Source: Parietaria judaica | Taxonomy: Eukaryota; Streptophyta; Magnoliopsida; Rosales; Urticaceae | Length of the DNA: 64,000 nucleotides | Direction: 5' to 3' | Assembly: GCA_954871525.1 (NCBI GenBank) | Contig: OX940864.1 | Span: 9,542,001 to 9,606,000 of the forward strand | Shown here: piece after piece, positions 26,801 through 37,733 of the stretch | Layout of the letters: each line of letters begins with the position of its first letter | Position numbering within the stretch: position 1 is the first letter of the stretch | The notes under the pieces: generated by a model | Seen by the model: the letters and a program-made list of their open reading frames with translations, nothing else | Database searches by the model: none | What the model was told of the DNA's origin: nothing | Translations under genes and position numbers: made by a program

Positions 26801-26931
26801 TCTTAACAATTTATGTATCCACTTGCAATTAAATTAGACACAATTTTTTGTTTAAAAAAAAGAGAAAATGTCAAAAAAATAAGAAATGAGAATACATTTG
26901 ATCTCATTATGCCACATGATCAAAAAACTCT

Positions 26932-26934
<3 letters not shown>
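23826..26934. other. AT-rich DNA, possible Helitron body and intergenic
   Basis: No protein-coding gene could be supported. A GC-richer stretch at about 26270-26480 has an open frame of 66 codons of unknown meaning. The left part may belong to the element ending at 23791. Confidence 0.4.

Positions 26935-26973
<39 letters not shown>
26935..26973. repeat. (TA)n microsatellite
   Basis: About 19 TA units, preceded by a stretch (26890-26930, 'gatctcattatgcca') that recurs in diverged form around 27325-27360. Confidence 0.9.
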
Positions 26974-26976
<3 letters not shown>

Positions 26977-27041
26977 ATGAAACATATAGAAGTATTCGAT
27001 CTTGGTTATATATAATACATTTTCAATAATTTAATTAAATA

Positions 27042-27175
27042 AAACGTGTAAAGTTTTAAAGGCCAAATAAGAGGTATGAAACTGATATAACAAATGGATT
27101 TCTAAATTAAACGTGTAAAGTTTTAAAGGCCAAATAAGAGGTATGAAACTGATATAACAAATGGATTTCTAATGG
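27042..27175. repeat. 67-bp direct tandem duplication
   Basis: A 67-bp unit starting AAACGTGTAAAGTTTTAAAG is present twice back to back (about 27042-27108 and 27109-27175) and is nearly identical, which indicates a recent duplication. It is non-coding. Confidence 0.9.
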
Positions 27176-28240
27176 CATAATCAATATTTTGTTCATTTAA
27201 TATATATATATATATATATATCATAGAAACGTATATGAAATAAATGAATCAACTAAATGGGACATTAACTTCATCTCATTGTGCTAAAAAAAAGAGAAAG
27301 AAACTCTAAGAAAATTAGGATGTGAGAATAACTTGATCTCATTGTGCCATGTCATTCTCATGAGATATTCCTTTTATATATATATAGATTGTAATTAAGA
27401 GACTTTAATGTTTAGGTAGTTCTTATCTCATTTGGTTTGATATATTAGCTCAAATATTTTTGAATATATTGTTTTGAGTCTGTATCTTGCTTTATGTTTT
27501 TTAATTTTCTGTCTAATTGTAATTTAAGATTAATACATGAAAACTCATATCTTCATCTTTAACTCAGAAAAAATATAAAATAATGACTAAAATGTCAGAC
27601 CTCCGTCTTTACTTAAAAAAAAAATATGAAGTAAAAAAATTCACGGCATAAATATTGCTTCTATCACAAATAAATGTTTAAATTAACTACATAAAATTGA
27701 TATATAGTTATATACATAATCAATAAGAAAAAAAAAAAAAAAATCAAATTTTAACAAACGTAACAAATTTTATATGGAGTCGATGAATGAGTTGAAAAAA
27801 ATGAAATTAAAGCAATCAAAATAAGTTATATCCGGAATTAAAAACGAGGAATCGGAATTAATGAAGATTGCTTTATCATAATTATTCTGATAATTCATCT
27901 TTGAAAACCTCCAATTGATGAAGATCGAAAGAATCTATTGGTTTGTTTTTTTTTTCTTTAAAAACAAAAAACAAAAAAACAACCACTTTACTCTTTTTCT
28001 ATAGATGAGTTCATGAATTTCATTATTTTTTTTTTCCGTTGGTGTAAATTTCACTTTCAAATGATTGTCTCGTTGTCCTTGACCTTTACAATATGAATGA
28101 TTTTGGTATGTATATACGTGTCGATTAGCTTAGGGGTTTGTGTTTTGTCAAGTGGGCCTATTTTCCTACACTTTTCGAAGTGTCAAGGAAGTTAATACGC
28201 TTTTTGACGCCTAAGAAATTGAGGAAGTTAATATCTTGAA
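27176..28240. other. AT-rich intergenic DNA
   Basis: No gene was seen. It includes a short (TA)n tract near 27200-27221 and A/T homopolymer runs. Confidence 0.5.
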
Positions 28241-28755
28241 CGCTACACCAACCAGAAATAGGCTTCGATAGCCGTTGGGGCCGGTCGTTTTTAGTCGGGG
28301 CCTTAGCCGATGTTAAATTTTGAGGCCCTTCAAGTATTTAAAAATTAAATTTTATTTATATTTAATTAAGTATACAACAAAATATTTAATAAAATTGGGG
28401 GTGTTAATGCCTGAAATTTGATTAACTTGAATGCGGCCCAGGTCTTGGTTTTGGGCCGGGCCCAACGCCCGCTTGACGGTCGGAATGAGCTTTGAAGCTT
28501 GATCTTCGGTCTTGATAGGCCGGAAATCTTCCATGTATAATTTGCCTCCGTTCCTGTAAAAAGAGTAGAAAAACGTGAACTCCGAAGGGGAACAGAGGGG
28601 GGGTCCTCTGTCGCCCGCTCCGACGCTCAACATTAGTCGAGTATTTGAGCCGGAATTTATGAATAAACGGGAAACAGAGGTTTTTTGGCTTCGGGAGTGC
28701 TTGCCGATTGTGGCGGGGGTGCCCTCGTATTTATAGAGAGCGAAACGTTTGATTT

Positions 28756-28792
28756 CATGCCTTCGGGGCGCGCGGCGCGCCCCGAAGGCATG
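28756..28792. repeat. 37-bp perfect palindrome
   Basis: Two 17-bp arms (CATGCCTTCGGGGCGCG and its exact reverse complement) flank a 3-bp centre. A degraded second version follows at about 28798-28831. It could extrude as a GC-rich cruciform or hairpin. Confidence 0.85.
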
Positions 28793-28867
28793 TTTTAGGC
28801 TTCGGGTCACGCGGCGCGCCACGAAGGCATGTTTTTAGGCCGGGCCGAGTCGACATTTCCCGAGTGA

Positions 28868-29075
28868 GTTCGGGTTGACTTTTTGTTGACTTTTTGGTTG
28901 ACCTTCCGGGTCGGGCCCGTTGACTTTTTTGTTTGACCATTCGGGTCAGCCCTTTGACTTTTTGGGTTGACTTTCCGGGTCGGGCCCGATGACTTTTTTG
29001 GTTGACCATTCGGGTCAACCCTTTGACTTTTTGGGTTTACTTTCTGGGTCGGCCCAGTTGACTTTTCCGGGACGG
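28868..29075. repeat. 69-bp tandem repeats rich in TTGAC
   Basis: About three units with a 69-bp period are marked by CCGGGTCGGGCCCG at 28906 and 28975 and a diverged copy at 29045. Each unit has several TTGAC motifs, the core of WRKY-factor W-boxes. A regulatory role is only a possibility. Confidence 0.8.
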
Positions 29076-29280
29076 GCCCTTTGACTATTTGTTGACTTTT
29101 TTGGGCCGGTTTGGTTTTGACTTTTCCTGAGCGGGTCAAAGTCGATTTAGTGGGCCTAATATGTCTTGGGCCTTAATTTTTCTAGGCTCCGGAAAATACG
29201 CATAACAGGGGGCTTTAAAATTTCGGGGCCCTACGCGCCCGCCTTGTTCGCCTACAGCCAAGGTCGGCCCTGACGGCCGT

Positions 29281-29779
29281 CATAGGCGGTTTTATGCTAG
29301 AATCAAAAGGCTTTACAGTCTCCTCGTAAATTTTAAATATTGTCTACATTATATCATAATTAGTGAGAATTTAAATTTTTTACAATCTGATAATGATTAT
29401 ATTTTATACGTAAGTGTTAAACTCTATTTCATATGTAAGTAAATGTTATTTTTAAGAATCGTGAGAATTGAACTCTCTAGTTTATCGATGTAAATTTCAA
29501 TACTTCACCATTAAAACCATACTCAAAATTCATGTTATCAACCATTCCAAAATATTTAATGTATATACAGTGTAATTTATATCCTTGTATCTATAAGCTA
29601 ATGTTATACAATAAGATTATGATCTGGGGATAATTTAACACATATAAAATAAAATAAAAAAACGCAATCGGCCGTTAAACTATCTTTAATCAGAATCGTT
29701 GGTATAGTTAACGTAAATTACTTAATTAATAACAAATGTGACGTTGTGATCTCAATCATTAAGGTTTATTTAAATATAT
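29281..29779. other. AT-rich spacer before the gypsy element
   Basis: No coding potential was seen. It ends at the 5-bp target duplication TATAT (29775-29779). Confidence 0.5.
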
Positions 29780-30548
29780 TGATACCGGACCGGTAACAAC
29801 CAGGTTTAGTATATTGACAAAGCAAGACGAAAGGTAAAGATAACAACGGCGGAATCCACCAAGATAAGCCGGATAGAAGAAACGCCACTCTCGGAATCCA
29901 CTGAAAGATAAGTTTCTGGTAGAAGAAACGTCACTCCCAGAATCCACCGAAAGATAAGTTTCTGGTACAAGAAACGCCACTCCCGGAATCCACCGAAAGA
30001 TAAGTTTCTACACTCGCCACTCAAGGAATCCACCAAGAGATAAGAGGGTTTTCACAAAGATAACTTTGAGAGAGTTTTTTTTTATGAAACATAATCTGTC
30101 TTTTCTCATTGCATTCTTGCTCTATAAAAAGAGCTGATAAGTTACATTTTCGTACAGTCCCTTCAGCTACTTTCTAAGGCTTTCCAACTTCTCCACAAAG
30201 ACTCAAAACAGCCCCATAAAGAGAGCACCAAGTCCCCACGACCATAACTACCATTTAAGGCTATTACAAGACTCAAGACACTACTAATGACCATACTTAG
30301 CCCTTGGACTACTAAGAAAATAAATACACCACAATAACATAATTAAAACTAACACAATTACCAAGGGCTTTACTTAGACCACGAATTCAGATGTGGAAAC
30401 CAAGTAAATACCATTCCCGTTATACTCACGAGCTCCATTACCGCTAGTTACTCCAATACCGCTAGTTGCTCCGCTCCCGCTAGTCAAAGTAATATCGCTA
30501 TGCCCGATAAGGTTTGATAGTCCAATACCGCTATCAGGATCCGCATCA
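29780..30548 (-). repeat. 3' LTR of the gypsy element
   Basis: 769 bp, bounded by TG...CA on either strand (TGATACCGG at the left, CCGCATCA at the right on +). It contains a run of imperfect repeats with the core CGGAATCCACCGAAAGATAA (about 29880-30040), with more units than in the other LTR. The end of the integrase frame lies in its right 175 bp. Confidence 0.93.
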
Positions 30549-31681
30549 TTATTCTCCCCCGGTTGAAAAAGACTCGACCTCGAGTCTAGCGGTTCATCAT
30601 CGACGAATGGTGATAGATCGGCAACGTTGAAGGTTGCTGAAACACCATAGTGATCAGGAAGCTCCACCTTGTATGCGTTGTCATTGACTTTTTCCACAAT
30701 GGTGAAAGGCTCGTCTGCTCTCGGTTGTAGCTTAGGATACTTCCGATTGGGAAATCGTTCATTCCGTAGCTGAATCCATACCTTATCACCAACATGAAAA
30801 GTTACCTTCCGCCTATGCTTATTGGCTTGTTGAGCATACTTCTCCGTTTGCTTCAAGATCTTGTCTCTGACCTGAGCGTGCAATTGCTTGATAAACTTGG
30901 CTCGCTCATCCGCTGCTCCACTAAAGTTCATCTCCGTCTTCATGGGAACTAGATCCAAAGGAGAATTCGGATTCTTGCCATAGACAACTTCGAACGGGCT
31001 GGACTTCGTGGCTGAATGAGTGGACCGGTTGTAAGCAAATTCAGCATGTGCAAGAGACAATTCCCACCCCCTTGTGTTCTTCTTGACAAGGCTTCTCAAC
31101 AATGCTCCCAATGATCGGTTGACCACCTCGGTTTGTCCGTCGGTTTGCGGATGGTGTGAAGTACTATATTGCAGTCTCGTGCCCATCTTCTGCCAAAGAG
31201 TTCTCCAAAAATGACTAAGGAACTTAGCATCCCGATCAGACGTGATTGTCTTTGGAATCCCATGTAGCTTCACAATCTCTTGAAAATAGAGATCGGCAAT
31301 GTTGGTGGCATCCGCTGTTTTGCCGCACGACACAAAATGAGCCATCTTCGAGAATCGATCAACCACCACCATGACTGAATCCTTGTGATACTGAGTCGTG
31401 GGAAGTCCCAAAACAAAATCCATACTCACATCTTCCCACGGAGCATTAGGGATTGGAAGTGGCATGTATAATCCAACGTTGCTCTCATGCATCTTGGCGT
31501 GCCGACAAGTCTCACACTGCTCAACGATCCGCCTTACATCCCGCGTTAGCTTTGGCCAAAATAAGTTTTCTTCCACAAGCGCAATGGTTTTATCGCGACC
31601 AAAATGACCAGCTAGTCCACCCGCATGAGCCTCCCTTATGATCGCCTCCCGTAATGAACATTGGGGAACACAAAGTTGCAC
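30374..31681 (-). pseudogene. Integrase region of the gypsy polyprotein
   Basis: An uninterrupted 435-codon part of the polyprotein. It has the zinc-binding H-H-C-C segment (HAGGLAGHF ... CETC), the catalytic D-D-E core (MDFVLGLP, TSDRDAKF, TDGQTEVVNR) and a C-terminal region ending NVADLSPFVDD. The tail continues through the polypurine tract into the LTR and ends with a Ser/Gly-rich stretch of short repeats (GSGATSGIGVTSGNG). It is cut off from the RT part by upstream stops. The integrase would insert the element's cDNA in the nucleus, but the copy as a whole is defective. Confidence 0.9.
30549..30562 (-). other. Polypurine tract of the gypsy element
   Basis: On the - strand CCGGGGGAGAATAA lies directly before the 3' LTR start TGATGCGG. 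It primes plus-strand DNA synthesis in LTR elements. Here it is also coding sequence (PGENN). Confidence 0.85.
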
Positions 31682-31857
31682 AACCCTTTAGAGAAAATTA
31701 TCTTGCACAAGGAATTGCCTAAAAGGCTCCTTTTCACATCGCTTCCACACTTGGCCAAAATCAGGGTCATCCACATATAGATCTTTAACGACTTCAAATC
31801 CAAGCACTTTTGCATGCATCGTATGAAGAAGTAAATGGCGTCTACTCAAAGCATCTG

Positions 31858-32229
31858 CTACCTGATTGGATTTTCCGATTTGTGCTTGATGACGAAGTTG
31901 AAAGACTGCAAGAATTCAACCCACTTCGCATGGCGAGAGTTTAGCTTGTGCTGTGCATTCAAAAACTTCAAGGCTTCATGATCTGTAAAAAGAACAAAAT
32001 CGTTAGGATAAAGGTAGTGACTCCAGTTCGCCAATGCTCGGATGATGGCATAGAACTCCTCGTCGTATGTCGAGTATTTCCTCTTCACTTCATTGAGCTT
32101 CTCACTGAAAAATGAAATAGCTCGGCCTTCTTGGCTAAGGACATCCCCGATGCCTACTCCGGAAGCGTCACACTCCACTTCGAACATCTTGGAGAAATCC
32201 GGTAAGGCAAGAACCGGTGCCTCTGTCAT
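31858..32229 (-). pseudogene. RNase H region of the gypsy polyprotein
   Basis: A 123-codon open piece with the RNase H start [10 protein letters not shown], the motif AISFFSEKL and the later TDHEALKFL, as usual after RT in Ty3/gypsy. Stop codons separate it from both the RT part and the integrase part, so the reading frame is broken here. Confidence 0.88.
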
Positions 32230-32253
32230 CTTCTTCTTTATTAGCTCAAAACT

Positions 32254-32994
32254 CTATTGGGCTTTTGTCCACTTGAAAACTCCACCCTTCATGCACTCGG
32301 TGATTGGTGAAACGACCGTACTGAAATCTCTAATGAATCGGCGGTAGAAAGAAGTCATGCCATGAAAACTTCGGATGTCAAAAAGAGACTTCGGAATTGG
32401 CCACGTGGAGATTGCTTCGATCTTTGACTCATCCACCTTGATTCCATCCTTGGACACCACATATCCAAGAAAAATGAGGCTCTCCACCAGAAACTCGCAC
32501 TTCTTTAAGTTGACATACAAGCTTTCACTCCTCAAAACTTCAAAGACCTGCCTCAAGTGCATCAAATGATCCCGTGTATTCTTGCTATACACCAGAATGT
32601 CGTCAAAATAAACAACCACACATTTTCCCATCAAAGGTTTAAAAACATGAGTCATGAGGCGCATAAACGTGCTAGGAGCGTTAGACAATCCAAACGGCAT
32701 AACAAGCCATTCGTACAAATCTTTCCCGGTCTTGAAAGTTGTCTTCCATTCATCTCCCGATTGCATACGAATCTGATGATAACCACTGCGCAAATCGATC
32801 TTGGAGAATATTGTGCTACCATGCAACTGATCAAGAAGGTCATCTAACCTTGGAATGGGAAAACGATACTTGACCGTTATCATGTTGATGGCTCGGATAT
32901 CCACGCACATTCTCCATGTTTCATCCTTCTTTGGAACTAAGAGGGCAGGAACCGCACAAGAGCTCAAGCTCTCTCGAATCAGCCCTTTTTCCAT
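32254..32994 (-). pseudogene. Reverse transcriptase region of the gypsy polyprotein
   Basis: A 246-codon open piece covering the palm and fingers: [24 protein letters not shown], the polymerase site [11 protein letters not shown] and FLGYVVS. In-frame stops lie at both ends. Family and order (protease, RT, RNase H, integrase) identify Ty3/gypsy. Confidence 0.92.
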
Positions 32995-33006
32995 CAGCTC
33001 CTCGAC

Positions 33007-33342
33007 TTATCGTTGCAAATCGGCTTGTTTCTTCGGGTTGAGCCGGTATGCTGCTTTGTTGGGTAGAGAAGATCCCGACACCAAATCAACATGGTGTTGA
33101 ATTCCTCGTAATGGCGGTAGGCCACTCGGTATCTCCTCTGGTGCGCAATCTTGAAACTCCTTTAAAAGGATTTGAACCGCTTCGGGCAGCTCCTTCTTGT
33201 TGTCCGATGTTTCCTTCACATAGAGAATAAAAACAGCTTCACAATTGGATAAAGATTGTGTAACCTGTGAACCAGTTAGCAAAGAGTGCTTCTTCGATTC
33301 GGAGGTTGATGTGATCTTCCCCGGTTTCAAGGGTGCCAACAC
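33007..33342 (-). pseudogene. Protease-RT linker of the gypsy polyprotein
   Basis: A 111-codon piece with the conserved pre-RT segment EEIPSGLPPLRGIQHHVDLV and ending LNPKKQADLQR before a stop codon. It lies between the protease and RT pieces. Confidence 0.8.
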
Positions 33343-33402
33343 GATCCGCCGACCATCCTTGGTAAAGGAATGAGTGTTGTTGAATCCGTCATGAATCGCT
33401 CT

Positions 33403-33861
33403 TCAATCGTACTGCCACGGTCTTCCCAATAACACATGACAAGCATCCATGGGAACAACATCACACCAGACTTCATCGTTGTAGTTCTTTCCAATGGAAA
33501 ACGCTACCAAGCACATCTTTGTTACTTTCTGCCCATTTCCCTTTTGGAACCATTGAATGCGATAAGGATGAGGGTGAGGCTCTGTGTTCAAGCCAAGCTT
33601 TTGCACCATTTCTTCGGCAACAACATTGGTGCAGCTTCCTCCATCGATGATGACGTTGCACACACGCCCCTTTGACGTACACCGGGTCTGGAAGATGTTG
33701 TCTCTCAACCATGGGTCTTCATTTACGTGGTTGGAGTTAAGGAGTCGTCGGATGACTAGAACATCTCCTTCATCGGGTTCTTCAACGCATTCTTTCTCGT
33801 CGTAGATTGGTTCTCGTTCTTCTTCTTCATCTTCATTATCGGCTATGGCAGCTTCTACCAT
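33403..33861 (-). pseudogene. Protease region of the gypsy polyprotein
   Basis: A 152-codon piece. The aspartic protease site reads VIIDGGSCTNVV and the region ends DACHVLLGRPWQYD, a common plant gypsy pattern. A zinc knuckle (CFKCQGFGHIAADC, C-X2-C-X4-H-X4-C) sits just upstream at about 33880-33925. Confidence 0.88.
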
Positions 33862-34112
33862 GGTAATTACCCTTCGATTTGGGCAATCGGCAGCGATATG
33901 ACCAAAACCTTGACATTTGAAACATTTCCTCGAAGCACTGGAATTGATCGGTGGGGAAGTCTTCTCGGATCTGACTTCGGGTTTCGAGGAAGTTGATGCC
34001 TTGTCAAAGGCCGTCTTTGATGAAGATGCGCCACCGGTAATCTTGACTCCATATCCCGTGTTCTTCGGTGTGTACTTCTTTGCCTCGTTGCGTTGTCTTT
34101 CAATATTCTCCG

Positions 34113-34817
34113 CTAGCTTCCGAACATCGTTAAACGTCCAATATGGTTGAGTCGAACAGCTTCTGCAATATCTCTTTTGAGACCGCCAAGGTAACGAGCC
34201 ACCGTTTGTTCTTCAGGTTCCACCACGTCGCATTTAAGCATAAGATACTCAAACTCGCGAGTATAATCTTCAATAGAAAGATCGAGCTGTTTGAAGTTGT
34301 GAAACTTCAAATAGTTGTCTTGCTTGTAACTATCTGAAATTAACCTCCTCTTGAGCTCTCTCTTCATCTTATCCCACGTTCGAATCACTCGTCTTCCTTC
34401 TCGTAGTCGTTCTCGTCTCAGATTCTCCTACCAAAGGGATGCATAGCCCTTTAGCTTGATAGAATAATCCTTGAACTCAAACATCCTCTCCACCGTATAC
34501 AGCCAATCGAGAAATGCGTCGCCATGAGATCTTCCGTCAAACTCAGGTACGTCAACCTTTACGTCACTTTCGCAACGTTGGGGCTGATTTCTCCTTTGAG
34601 CCCCATCGTCTTCATCGCTGGAGACTTCAACATGAAAATGATTCACGTCAAAGCCATGGTTACGCTGTTGTTGACGGTGATGTTGTTGTCCTTCCATTTG
34701 GGCTAAGCGTTGCTGAAGATCAGCCATCGCTTCCCTCATGGTAGCCATCTCTATCTCTCTTTCATACTCCGCAGCCGTCTGAAAGTTAGGAGGAATAGGG
34801 TTTCCACGCCTTGCCAT
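34113..34817 (-). pseudogene. gag region of the gypsy element
   Basis: It starts at the ATG at 34817 (MARRGNPIPP), shortly after the PBS. It includes a Gln-rich, coiled-coil-like segment and the retrotransposon gag domain (VPEFDGRSHGDAFLDWL, later YTREFEYLML). A stop codon near 34425 and an apparent one-base shift near 34130 break the frame before the zinc knuckle. Confidence 0.88.
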
Positions 34818-34852
34818 GTGGATGATGATAAGAAACCGTGAACTAGCAACTT

Positions 34853-34866
34853 GAGCTCTGATACCA
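34853..34866 (-). other. Primer binding site (initiator Met-tRNA type)
   Basis: On the - strand TGGTATCAGAGCTC lies 2 bp after the 5' LTR. TGGTATCAGAGC is the complement of the plant initiator methionine tRNA 3' end, used to prime minus-strand synthesis. Confidence 0.92.
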
Positions 34867-34868
34867 AC

Positions 34869-35616
34869 TGATACCGGACCGGTAACAACTAGGTCTAGTA
34901 TATTGACAAAGCAAGACGAAAGGTAAAGATAACAACGGCGCCACTCGGAATCCACCAAGATAAGCCTAGGATAGAAGAAACGGCACTCCCGGAATTTACC
35001 GAAAGATAAGATTCTGGTACAAGAAACGCCACTCCCGGAATCCACCGAAAGATAAGTTTCTACACTCGCCACTCAAGGAATCCACCAAGAGATTAGAGGG
35101 TTTTCACAAACATAACTTTGAGAGGGTTTTTTTTATGAAACATAATCTGCCTTTTCTCATTGCATTCTTGCTCTATAAATAGAGCTGATAAATTACATTT
35201 TCGTACAGTCCCTTCAGCTACTTTCTAAGGCTTTCCAACTTCTCCACAAAGACTCAAAACAGCCCCATAAAGAGAGCACCAAGTCCCCACGACCATAACT
35301 ACCATTTAAGGCTATTACAAGACTCAAGACACTACTAATGACCATACTTAACCCTTGGACTACTAAGAAAATAAATATATCCCAATAACATAATTAAAAC
35401 TAACACAATTACCAAGGGCTTTACTTAGACCACGAATTCAGATGTGGAACCAAGTAAATACCATTCCCGTTATACTCACGAGCTCCATTACCGCTAGTTA
35501 CTCCAATACCGCTAGTTGCTCCATTACCGCTAGTTGCTCCGCTCCCGCTAGTCAAAGTAATACCGCTATGCCCGATAAGGTTTGATAGTCCAATACCGCT
35601 ATCAGGATCCGCATCA
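34869..35616 (-). repeat. 5' LTR of the gypsy element
   Basis: 748 bp with the same TG...CA ends as the 3' LTR. It has one extra 21-bp unit of the CCGCTAGTTGCTCCATTA repeat but fewer of the CCACCGAAAGATAAG repeats than its partner. TATAT follows at 35617-35621. Confidence 0.93.
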
Positions 35617-35632
35617 TATATAATAGATATAT

Positions 35633-36089
35633 GGGTTAATGACGGTAAAAATACCTAAAGTTTGGTAAAATAACCTCGTGTACCCAAAGTTTAAAAGTGG
35701 TGGTAAAAGTACCCAAAGTCGCATTTGGGGAGTTGATCACTCCATTATCGTAATGCAGTTAACTTACCTATTAATTCTGGCCACATGGACAAACGTGGGT
35801 TGCTGACATGATAATTTTTTGCCACGTGGACGAGCCCAATTAGGAGTTTAATTCGTTGTTTTGTCATAAACGAGGCTAATGTGGACTCATCCATGTGGCA
35901 AAAAATTGTTATGTCAACAATCCACGTTTGTCCACGTGGCCAGAGTTAGCAGGTAAGTTAACTGCGTTACGACAATGGAGTGATCAACGCCCCAAATGTA
36001 ACTTTGAGTACTTTTGCCACTACTTTTAGGCTTTAGGTACACAAGGAGTTCTTTGACCAAACTTTCGGTATTTTTGCCGTTATTAACCC
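35633..36089. mobile_element. Foldback MULE-type MITE, copy 2
   Basis: 457 bp, starting GGGTTAATGACGGTAAAAAT and ending in the reverse complement, with perfect 9-bp duplications TAGATATAT (35624-35632 and 36090-36098). It is the same family as copies at 166 and 40398. It lies only a few bases outside the gypsy element's target duplication. It is non-coding. Confidence 0.9.
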
Positions 36090-36098
36090 TAGATATAT

Positions 36099-36600
36099 TG
36101 TTGAATTGAATATGTCAAATTAAGTGTATCTAACTTTCAATGATGAAATTAATCACTATATACAAAAGCATTTAACAACATCAATTAAGAGAAATAGTCA
36201 CCATATCTTCTTAAGATCTTCTCTTTAAAGTCGTACGTGGAGAACTGACATTATTTATTTAATTTGGTTATATTATTTAATTCAATTAAATTTTCCGTGT
36301 TAGATATGATGATGAATTGTATATTCACTATTATATAGTCAAGTGATTGTCATTTGAATGGTTCATAGTTCATACTTTAGATTAATTAATCGCACAAGAA
36401 TATTTTGTTTAGTACAGTATTGGAAAAGGGATTAATGTAAATAGAAATACAGTGTCGTATATTGGATTGCATAAGAGCTAAGAAATGTAATTAAACATTT
36501 ATTTTTAAAATAAACAAGAAATGTTCATTTTTATGTATGAATGTCTGTCAAACGAGGAAGGGTCTCCTAGCTATAGGTAGAACTAGAAGGGTGGATATTT
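36099..36600. other. AT-rich spacer
   Basis: No gene or repeat structure was seen. Confidence 0.5.
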
Positions 36601-37390
36601 TTCCTTAATTTGGAGGAATTAATGGAGAATATTCTCCATTAATTGTCCCCTGTGAAAAGTGCCTAGGGTCTTGCCACATGGGGATTGTCACGGCTCCTCG
36701 TCTAGGTGTGGGTCCGTCGGTTGCTTTGTGGCTCGTCCGTTGTGTCTTTCGGGTGTCCACGAGCTTGTATGTCGAGTCCGGGAGAATCATGGGTACCTCC
36801 TGAGGAATATCGTAAGCTCGAGTCTTCTAGTCGTGTGCAATTATTGTGAGATATCCCTCATCGATGCTATCGACAGGGTATGTCTTCATCAAGATGCTTT
36901 GTCGCCGATAGAGGGATTCGTTGTTTGGCGAGGATATTTGTCGGGAGGTTCGTCGACTCGGCGAGGGGTTCGTCGGGAACTTCGTCGTATGTCGAGGGTG
37001 ACTTGTCGGCCCGATGAGGGGCTCATCGTCTGACAAAGACAGCTTGTCGGCCCGAGAAGGGTCTCGTCACCTAACAAGGGTGATTCGTCGTCGACTAAGT
37101 TCGTCGGGAGCCTCGGGGGTCTTCGGCTAAGTTCGTCGGGGACTCCCTGGGGTCGCCATTGCCTTGCCGAGTTCCACATCTGAGTTGTCGGAGTCTTCTA
37201 TGGTCATCATCGCTTTGCTCCTTGTTCGAGGACTTTTCCGGGGTTGTGATAACCAAGCTCGTTGGGTTGTCCAAATCGTCTTCTTGGATGTGGACTTCAG
37301 TCTTGACCCTCGTCTTCTAGGCCTTAGGGATTCCGGGCCTCGCCAAATGAGTTGAGTCTTGGGCTCCCAATCTTTAATTTTGCTTATGGG
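36601..37390. repeat. GC-rich repetitive block, possible LTR remnant
   Basis: The block stands out from its AT-rich surroundings. It has recurring GTCGG, TTCGTCGGGA and GTCGGCCCGA motifs, giving open frames on both strands (for example 36659-37033) that are composition artefacts. A small inverted repeat (TGGAGAATATTCTCCA, about 36620) is near the left end. It may be a degraded LTR of a gypsy element, but no clear ends or target duplication were found. Confidence 0.35.
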
Positions 37391-37733
37391 TTTTGACTTT
37401 CCCCAATAAGGCTCAGTTATTATATAATCTAAAAAATACGCATAACAATATAATTGATAAAAAGAATACTTTAATTTATAATAATTGTGAGTACTCTTTT
37501 AATAAAAGTAATAATAATAAGAAGAAAAAGTTCATACGACACAGTGCTAGAAAAACAAAACAAAATGAATTTAATTTAATTTTAATTTAATTTAATTTAA
37601 TTTACGTTCCCTTTAACGTGATCAACTTGTTACGTATATAATTATGCATACTGATTGTTTTCATCAATTTTATCCAATAACAATCCAAATTAATTAGCCA
37701 GAAATATATATAAATATATATATAATATATATA

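Larger units (their letters stand above)
28241..29280. mobile_element. GC-rich block, probable hAT-type element remnant
   Basis: The right end, read on the - strand, begins CAGGGCCGACC and continues with GC-rich sequence ending GGGCCCC. This terminus resembles that of the element at 58648-59507 (CAGAGCCGGCCCTGA), so a related hAT-type origin is inferred. The left end is less clear (GGGGCCGGTCG near 28275) and no target duplication was found. Frames on the - strand (28352-29139) are long only because of GC-rich repeats and match no family. Confidence 0.4.
29780..35616 (-). mobile_element. Complete Ty3/gypsy LTR retrotransposon, coding-defective
   Basis: A 5837-bp element read on the - strand: 5' LTR (34869-35616), PBS, gag, protease, reverse transcriptase, RNase H, integrase, PPT, 3' LTR (29780-30548). 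Protease-RT-RNase H-integrase order marks Ty3/gypsy. Perfect TATAT duplications flank it (29775-29779 and 35617-35621). The LTRs are nearly identical apart from repeat-number changes, so insertion is fairly recent. The polyprotein is interrupted by several stops and at least one frameshift, so this copy cannot supply its own proteins. The integrase frame runs through the PPT into the 3' LTR, an arrangement reported for some chromoviruses (CRM type); that clade assignment is an inference. Confidence 0.95.

Noticed and set aside
28352..29139. - strand frames with KSTGPTRKVNPKSQR-like repeats
   Set aside because: They are translations of the 69-bp GC-rich tandem repeat; no start context or homologue.
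36605..37355. Open frames on both strands
   Set aside because: Produced by GC-rich repeated motifs with no protein similarity; both strands are open equally.
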